From contig JAITQZ010000070.1 of assembly GCA_031288635.1 (NCBI GenBank), forward strand, positions 1-7,823: 7,823 nt of DNA, in the 5' to 3' direction. Source of the stretch: Candidatus Peribacteria bacterium. Lineage in GTDB: Bacteria > Patescibacteria > JAEDAM01 > Absconditabacterales > Absconditicoccaceae. Each line of letters opens with the position of its first letter. Position 1 is the first letter of the stretch. This document shows positions 1 to 7,823 of this stretch, piece after piece. The notes beneath the pieces are model-generated. The model was not told where the DNA came from. It saw nothing but the letters and a program-made list of their open reading frames with translations, and did no database searches. Position numbers and translations under genes: made by a program.

Positions 1-67
1 GAAATATACAATTACGAAGTTGAACAATTCTCTTGCCTTACAAACTTATTTCCCCATAATCCTATCA

Positions 68-113
68 ACTGACATTTTAACTGTGTTCATTTTACTGACA
101 ATTTAACTGTGTT
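68..113. repeat. Tandem 20-bp direct repeat, one mismatch, period 26
   Basis: Positions 68-87 and 94-113 read ACTGACATTTTAACTGTGTT and ACTGACAATTTAACTGTGTT, differing at one base and separated by 6 bp. The copies could be paired protein-binding sites or the remnant end of a mobile element. I see no third copy in the window. If the frame-1 reading through 117 is a real gene end, the repeat lies inside its last codons. Confidence 0.8.
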
Positions 114-301
114 GTAACAAGGAGAATATACCAAAGAAATCTACCTTATTTTTCAATAATTTCCCTATAATTTGTTGAATCAATTCCAATAAAAGTAGCT
201 GTGGGATAATGCTGAGCAAAAAATATTCCGCAAATATAGCAACATTTATGGATTAAGAAAAAGAAACCTAATTTTTAATGATTATCTCTCAGCACTTTTT
301 A

Positions 302-333
302 TTGCCTTTCTCTGGCTATTCCCTATATATGAT
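302..333 (+). promoter_or_regulatory. Possible ligA promoter
   Basis: TTGCCT at 302-307 is followed after 16 bp by TATATA at 324-329, overlapping TATGAT at 328-333. Transcription would start near 338 and give a leader of about 20-25 nt that is almost all pyrimidine. In a genome this AT-rich such boxes arise easily by chance, so this is a weak call. Confidence 0.35.
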
Positions 334-360
334 AACATCTTTATCTTTCTTTTTTTCCTA

Positions 361-2510
<2,150 letters not shown>

Positions 2511-2514
<4 letters not shown>

Positions 2515-4058
2515 TGCTCATCAATAAACATTGTCTTAGACCTATATTGAATGGCCTCCGCCAAATGTGCAACCAAAATCTGCTCAACATTTTGCATATC
2601 AGCAATCGTCCTCGCCAATTTAACCGTCCTATGCACAACTCTCCCTGATAAATGCAAAGCAGTGGCAGCCTGAGAAAGGAAGTCTTTGCATTCACTCATT
2701 AACGGAATAAGCATCTGCAATTCTTTTGCAGTCATATGAGCATTTGCGTGAATGGGCAACCCGCGAAACCTTGCTTGCTGGATTTTCCGTGCTGAAACCA
2801 CCTTTGCTCTCAATGCTTCAGAATTTTCTCACGGTTGCACTTCCAACAGCGTATCAATAGGTTCACGAGGAATCTCTAGAATAATATCAATCCTATCCAA
2901 CAGCGGGCCAGAAATTTTGTTTTGATACCTTTTGATGTCCATCGCCGAACACGAACACGACTTATATTTATCCTTGTAATACCCACATTTACAGGGGTTC
3001 ATTGACGCAACAAACATAAAATTAGCAGGATACTCCACACTTCACGCCACTCTCGAAATATGTACTGCTCTCTCCTCCAAAGGCTGCCTCAATACCTCCA
3101 ATGTCTCCCTCGGGAACTCCGTCAGCTCATCAAAAAAGAGAATCCCTTTATGAGCCAAAGAAACCTCTCCTGGCGTTAACTGACTCCCTCCTCAAATAAT
3201 AGAAAATCTCGAAGCCGTATGATGAATTTGCCTAAACGGTCTACGAGTAATCAGTGGAAGGTCTTTATTGAGTTTCCCAACAACAGAATAAATCTGACTA
3301 ACTTCAAGCATCTCCTCAAACTCTAAAGGCGGCAAAATACTTTGCATTGCCTTGCTCATCATCGTTTTTCCACTCCCCGGAGCCCCAACCATCAACGCAT
3401 TATGAAATCCCGCCGCCGCAATCGCTAACGCTCTCTTGGCAAAGAGTTGCCCTTTGATATACTGAAAATCATCAGCTATCAACTGCTCATCAGAAAGGTC
3501 GTGAAGATTTTTCGGGATTGCTAAATGAGGCAACTCTTTCCCCAAAACAAAATACGCCACTAACTCTCAAAAATGCTCTACAGGATACACCGAAATCCCC
3601 GGGATATACTCCAATTCAAACAGATTTTCTTTTGGGATAAAAAACTCTTTCCAGCCTTTTTTCTTCGCTGAAAGCACACAAGGCAATAAGCCATTAATCC
3701 TTTTTACACTCCCATCCAATCCCAACTCCCCAAAAAACAACGCATTCGCTACCTTATCCGAATGCTGAAATTTCCCTTCTTGGATAAGCAGCAAAAGCGA
3801 AAGAGCCATCGGCATATCAAACCCCGTCCCAACTTTGCGAATATCGCTTGGAGCCAAATTGAGAATAAACTTGAGAGCCGGAAGTCTAATATTGCAATTT
3901 CTAAATGTACCACGGATACGCTCTTTGGCTTCCTTAATCATAATATCTGCCAATCCAATAATCTCCATCGTAGGCAAGGCGTTACTCGAATCTGCTTCAA
4001 TATGGATTTCGTGCCCAATCAATCCCAGATTGGTAAAGGTTTTTACGATTTGTACCAT
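2511..4058 (-). CDS. comM: ComM/YifB family Mg-chelatase-like AAA+ ATPase (UGA read as Gly)
   Basis: This family includes ComM, a hexameric helicase that promotes branch migration while transforming DNA is integrated; the role in this organism is inferred. At 515 residues it is full length for the family (about 500). The N-terminal ChlI-like domain (about 1-160) has [17 protein letters not shown]. The AAA+ core has Walker A GAPGSGKT (225-232), HHTAS before GGGS (289-292), Walker B with Asp310-Glu311, a zinc-binding-like Cys cluster (356, 358, 368, 370) and SGPLLDRID (383-391). The C-terminal domain ends with AEAIQYR. In-frame UGA codons stand at residues 164, 289, 339 and 410; the last three coincide with family glycines (GGGS, AGS/AGT, GENS/GESS). 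One CGG at residue 424 sits where relatives often have Arg. The start is ATG with no Shine-Dalgarno; the stop is TAG, shared with the end of ligA. Confidence 0.94.
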
Positions 4059-4085
4059 AATGTATAAGTTGTCATAAATATCTAG

Positions 4086-4113
4086 CTTATAGTCAAAAAT
4101 AAATGAAATGCAA
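4086..4113 (-). promoter_or_regulatory. Possible comM promoter
   Basis: On the - strand TTGCAT (4113-4108) is followed after 16 bp by TATAAG (4091-4086). The transcript would begin near 4079, leaving a leader of about 20 nt before the ATG at 4058. Box match and spacing are reasonable for a sigma-70 type promoter. The divergent spacer is only 151 bp, so this promoter and that of the SLH-like gene lie close together. Confidence 0.4.
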
Positions 4114-4130
4114 GAGAAAGTTAAAAAAAC

Positions 4131-4158
4131 TAGTATTTAATCTTTTTTTCTATATACT
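4131..4158 (+). promoter_or_regulatory. Possible promoter of the SLH-like gene
   Basis: TATACT at 4153-4158 is a good -10 match, with a poor -35 (TAGTAT, 4131-4136) 16 bp upstream. A seven-T run lies between the two boxes. The start site would be near 4165, with a leader of about 45 nt. The weak -35 suggests an activator or a chance match. Confidence 0.3.
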
Positions 4159-4209
4159 ATTCTCATCCAAGCTTAACACATTGTTCTTTTACCTCTTTAT
4201 CACATCCCC

Positions 4210-5499
4210 ATGAAAAAAAGAATGCTGTTTTATTCCATAGTTGCTATAGGACTACTCCTTGTAAGCGGAGGTCAATGAATAATCTCCACAACACAAGCAG
4301 CATTAGTTGATGACGCCATAGCGTGGGCATACACCAAAGGACTAACAAGGTATTACACTAATGAAGATTTTGGTATAAACCGCTCTATTAGAAGAGATGA
4401 AGCTGCTAAGTTTTTTGTTCAATTTGCAAAAGCTCTCGGGAAAACCGACTACGTTAGAAGTGATAGTCAATGCCAATTTTCTGATCTAAATGGAGCTATT
4501 AGCGATTTAAGAGATATGGTAATAGAGTCGTGTAGACTAGGAATTTTTAATGGAGCAAATAAGAAATTTTATCCAGCAGGAAATCTTACGAACGCTGAAG
4601 GAGTAGCAGTTTTAATCAGGATTGTCTATGGGTCTTTATCTGAAAATGGATCACACTGGGCAAACAACTATTACAATAAAGCAGAAGAATTAGAAATATT
4701 TATAAACGTAGATATGAAACAAGAGAAGAATAGTGTTAGCAATAGAGAAAATATTGTAAAGATGATGTATAGTGCAAGAAATGTAAAGACCAATACCACT
4801 GATAAACAAGATAGCACAATCGTACAACAGGTCGGTACGTGTGTCTCTAAGCTAAAAGATGTTAAGGCGATACAAATAGATGATGTAGTAAAAAACTGTT
4901 CTTATAAAGATAAAACGTGAATATTACCTGATGGTTTTGGTTGAGCCTTTCCTTTTGCATTTATCTTTAATGAAAAATTGGTTGCAGGAGAGCCATTTAA
5001 TCCAGATAATCCATCATCTGAAAAAGTCTGTTCATGGGAAGAGAGTTGGTGAACAAACACTTTCTTTGAAAGACCTTTTCAAGATTTATTTGATGTGTAT
5101 AGTAAAAGAGATACCGGATTAAATCCTTATCAAAAAATCATAAACTTATGACTACTGAACTTTTTCTCTTACGATTCTTATGGTGATGTAGTATATTGTT
5201 ATCCTTATACAGAAGATAGCAGTAGTTATACTAGAAATGGTGATTGTAAAATGATTAATAATTGATGGACAGATGGAACGAACTATTTTATTCCTTGATA
5301 TAGATTATCCGACTTTTCGAAAGTAGATTGGAACGCTAAATATTACGTCATTAATGATCAACTTTACAAAGCAGGAGATTGGGAATTCGCAGGCATTGAA
5401 AACTATAAAATCATCTTTCAAAGGTTAAATAACATCATAGAATATCCAGAAACCATGACTACCTCATTTACTCTAGAAACTTGTGAAATTAACTTATAA
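4210..5499 (+). CDS. Secreted SLH-repeat-like protein with unknown C-terminal half (UGA read as Gly)
   Basis: A probable cell-envelope protein of 429 residues. The N-terminus is a signal peptide: MKKR, a hydrophobic stretch about 5-25, and a likely signal peptidase I site after TQA (residue 30). Three divergent S-layer-homology-like repeats follow at about 31-78, 88-143 and 148-197; the first has AIAWAY...RRDEAAKFF, the second FSDL...LGIFNG...FYPAGNLTNAEGVA. SLH repeats usually bind cell-wall polymers, but binding here is not shown. Residues 198-429 match nothing I recognise; they are rich in aromatic and Asn/Asp residues. Eight Cys occur in the mature part (88, 108, 211, 230, 274, 330, 346, 425), enough for disulfides. 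UGA occurs seven times (residues 23, 237, 245, 281, 314, 352, 363), once inside the signal peptide. There are no CGA or CGG codons. The G/C skew is opposite to its neighbours. No Shine-Dalgarno is visible; the stop is TAA. Confidence 0.85.
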
Positions 5500-5670
5500 C
5501 GAGATACAATGAACATCTAATAAGTTCCTCGCTAAACACCTTTTTTCTATCTCTAGCAGGTAATACAATATAGCATAATAAGTAGCCTCTTTTCAAGTAC
5601 ATTATAATAATTTACATACAGAAAGTCAATGTTATTAATACATCATTTCCTTAATAAAGAGTTGATAGCA
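5500..5670. other. Spacer between converging genes, mostly featureless
   Basis: No open frame of note starts here. A weak GAAC/GTTC stem (5511-5514 with 5524-5527) lies ahead of a six-T run at 5541-5546 and might act as a poor terminator for the SLH-like gene. The rest is A/T-rich and shows no RNA-gene features that I can recognise. Confidence 0.45.
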
Positions 5671-5691
5671 GAAAAATAGAGAAATCTCCCT

Positions 5692-5694
<3 letters not shown>
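5671..5694 (-). terminator. Weak hairpin plus T-run after gyrB
   Basis: On the - strand TAGAG (5694-5690) can pair with CTCTA (5681-5677) across an 8-nt loop, followed by TTTTT. The first three bases of the stem are the gyrB stop codon itself. Five base pairs, mostly A-U, is a weak stem for intrinsic termination, so the call is tentative. Confidence 0.4.
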
Positions 5695-7617
<1,923 letters not shown>

Positions 7618-7662
7618 CTAAACAGCCAGAAAAATAAAAAAAACGGATTTTTTACTCGCTGT

Positions 7663-7690
7663 AGTGTAGGAAAATCAAGACAAAAAGCAA
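7663..7690 (-). promoter_or_regulatory. Possible gyrB promoter
   Basis: On the - strand TTGCTT (7690-7685) is followed after 16 bp by TACACT (7668-7663). Transcription would begin near 7656, giving a leader of roughly 38 nt with an eight-T run just upstream of the start codon. The palindrome GTTAATTAAC at 7707-7716 lies shortly upstream and could be a binding site, but may be chance in such AT-rich DNA. Confidence 0.37.
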
Positions 7691-7724
7691 GAGAAAATTA
7701 CCTACGGTTAATTAACATTTAAAA

Positions 7725-7788
7725 TGCACACTCAAATGATTATAGATTAGATACTTTAACTTCTAATCAAATCAACAATGAGTGTGCA
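7725..7788. repeat. Interrupted inverted repeat around the transposase start
   Basis: TGCACACTCA (7725-7734) is the exact reverse complement of TGAGTGTGCA (7779-7788). A second inner pair, GATTAGA (7745-7751) and TCTAATC (7762-7768), shares the same centre at 7756.5. The two stems, 10 and 7 bp, are separated by an unpaired 10-nt internal loop on each side, with a 10-nt terminal loop. The right arm includes two bases of the ATG at 7778-7780. It may be a regulatory hairpin of the adjacent insertion element or an operator. Confidence 0.8.
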
Positions 7789-7823
7789 AAAGAATACTAA
7801 ACATTTCACCCATATAACGCAAG
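7778..7823 (+). CDS. Probable start of an IS30-type transposase, cut by the window edge
   Basis: An open frame starts at ATG 7778 and runs off the window after 15 full codons (MSVQKNTKHFTHITQ). The KHFTHITQ segment resembles the start of IS30-family transposases, which typically begin with a short tail followed by a KHLT-type motif leading into a helix-turn-helix. This rests on a handful of residues, so it may be wrong. An inverted repeat covers the start codon. The element would lie upstream of gyrB and be transcribed away from it. No Shine-Dalgarno is evident. Confidence 0.4.
   Translation, partial: MSVQKNTKHFTHITQ

Larger units (their letters stand above)
1..360. other. AT-rich region upstream of ligA, no convincing gene
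   Basis: This stretch has no gene I can defend. Frame 1 is open from the window edge to a TAA at 115-117 if UGA at 70-72 is read as glycine. It could be the last 38 codons of an upstream gene, but I recognise nothing in the peptide and frame 2 is also open over most of the same bases. The part between 68 and 113 is a tandem repeat, listed separately. From about 118 to 300 the sequence is A/T-rich and lacks hairpins or RNA-gene motifs that I can see. The last 60 bases hold the probable ligA promoter and a pyrimidine-rich leader. Confidence 0.5.

Noticed and set aside
1..117. 3' end of an upstream gene in frame 1
   Set aside because: Open to TAA at 115-117 only if UGA is read through; the peptide has no recognisable motif and frame 2 is open over most of the same stretch, so I did not call a CDS.
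3762..4077. + strand open frames over the start of the comM-type gene
   Set aside because: They lie antisense to the well conserved ChlI-like domain and show no family features.
4276..5298. UGA as tryptophan (table 4, Mycoplasma-type code)
   Set aside because: UGA positions in LigA and ComM align to Gly columns such as GGGS and LGYT, and TGG is used for Trp next to UGA in the SLH-like gene (5047-5052).
5500..5691. Small RNA or tRNA gene between the SLH-like gene and gyrB
   Set aside because: No cloverleaf, CCA-like end or strong stem could be found; only weak terminator-like stems are present.
7707..7716. GTTAATTAAC palindrome as a regulator site
   Set aside because: A 10-bp A/T palindrome is common by chance in such AT-rich DNA and there is no second copy in the window.

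Overview
The window comes from an AT-rich bacterium that does not use the standard genetic code. All four main genes are intact only if in-frame UGA is read as glycine (NCBI table 25). This code is known from the candidate phyla Absconditabacteria (SR1) and Gracilibacteria. I count 16 such UGA codons. Several fall on conserved glycines: LG-YT in LigA, two BRCT glycines, and GGGS, AGS and GENS in the ComM family. All four genes end in TAG or TAA and none in TGA. A second departure shows up as CGA codons where Trp is expected: QL[W]ETTM in GyrB and PR[W]AIAYKF in LigA. This fits a CGA (perhaps CGA/CGG) to Trp reassignment, which I recall being reported in some Absconditabacterales. I therefore favour an Absconditabacteria-like cell, by inference only.

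Layout: 1-360 is AT-rich sequence with a tandem 20-bp repeat and no convincing gene. ligA (NAD+-dependent DNA ligase, 717 codons) lies at 361-2514 on the + strand. It converges on a comM/YifB-type Mg-chelatase-like AAA+ ATPase gene (4058-2511, - strand, 515 codons), and both stop codons share one CTAG. A 151-bp divergent spacer follows, then a secreted protein with S-layer-homology-like repeats and an unrecognised Cys-containing C-terminal half (4210-5499, + strand, 429 codons). It converges across a 192-bp spacer on gyrB (7617-5692, - strand, 641 codons). At the right edge, beyond the gyrB promoter region, a probable IS30-type transposase begins (7778 onward, + strand), with its start codon inside one arm of an inverted repeat.

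The four genes alternate in strand (+ - + -), so there is no operon. LigA, GyrB and ComM share a theme of DNA topology, joining and recombination (ComM in uptake of transforming DNA), while the SLH-like protein is an envelope protein of separate function. The + strand is strongly C-rich over ligA, comM and gyrB, but the skew reverses in the SLH-like gene. That gene also uses UGA for about a quarter of its glycines, against about 1 in 56 in GyrB, so it looks compositionally distinct. No main gene has a recognisable Shine-Dalgarno sequence.
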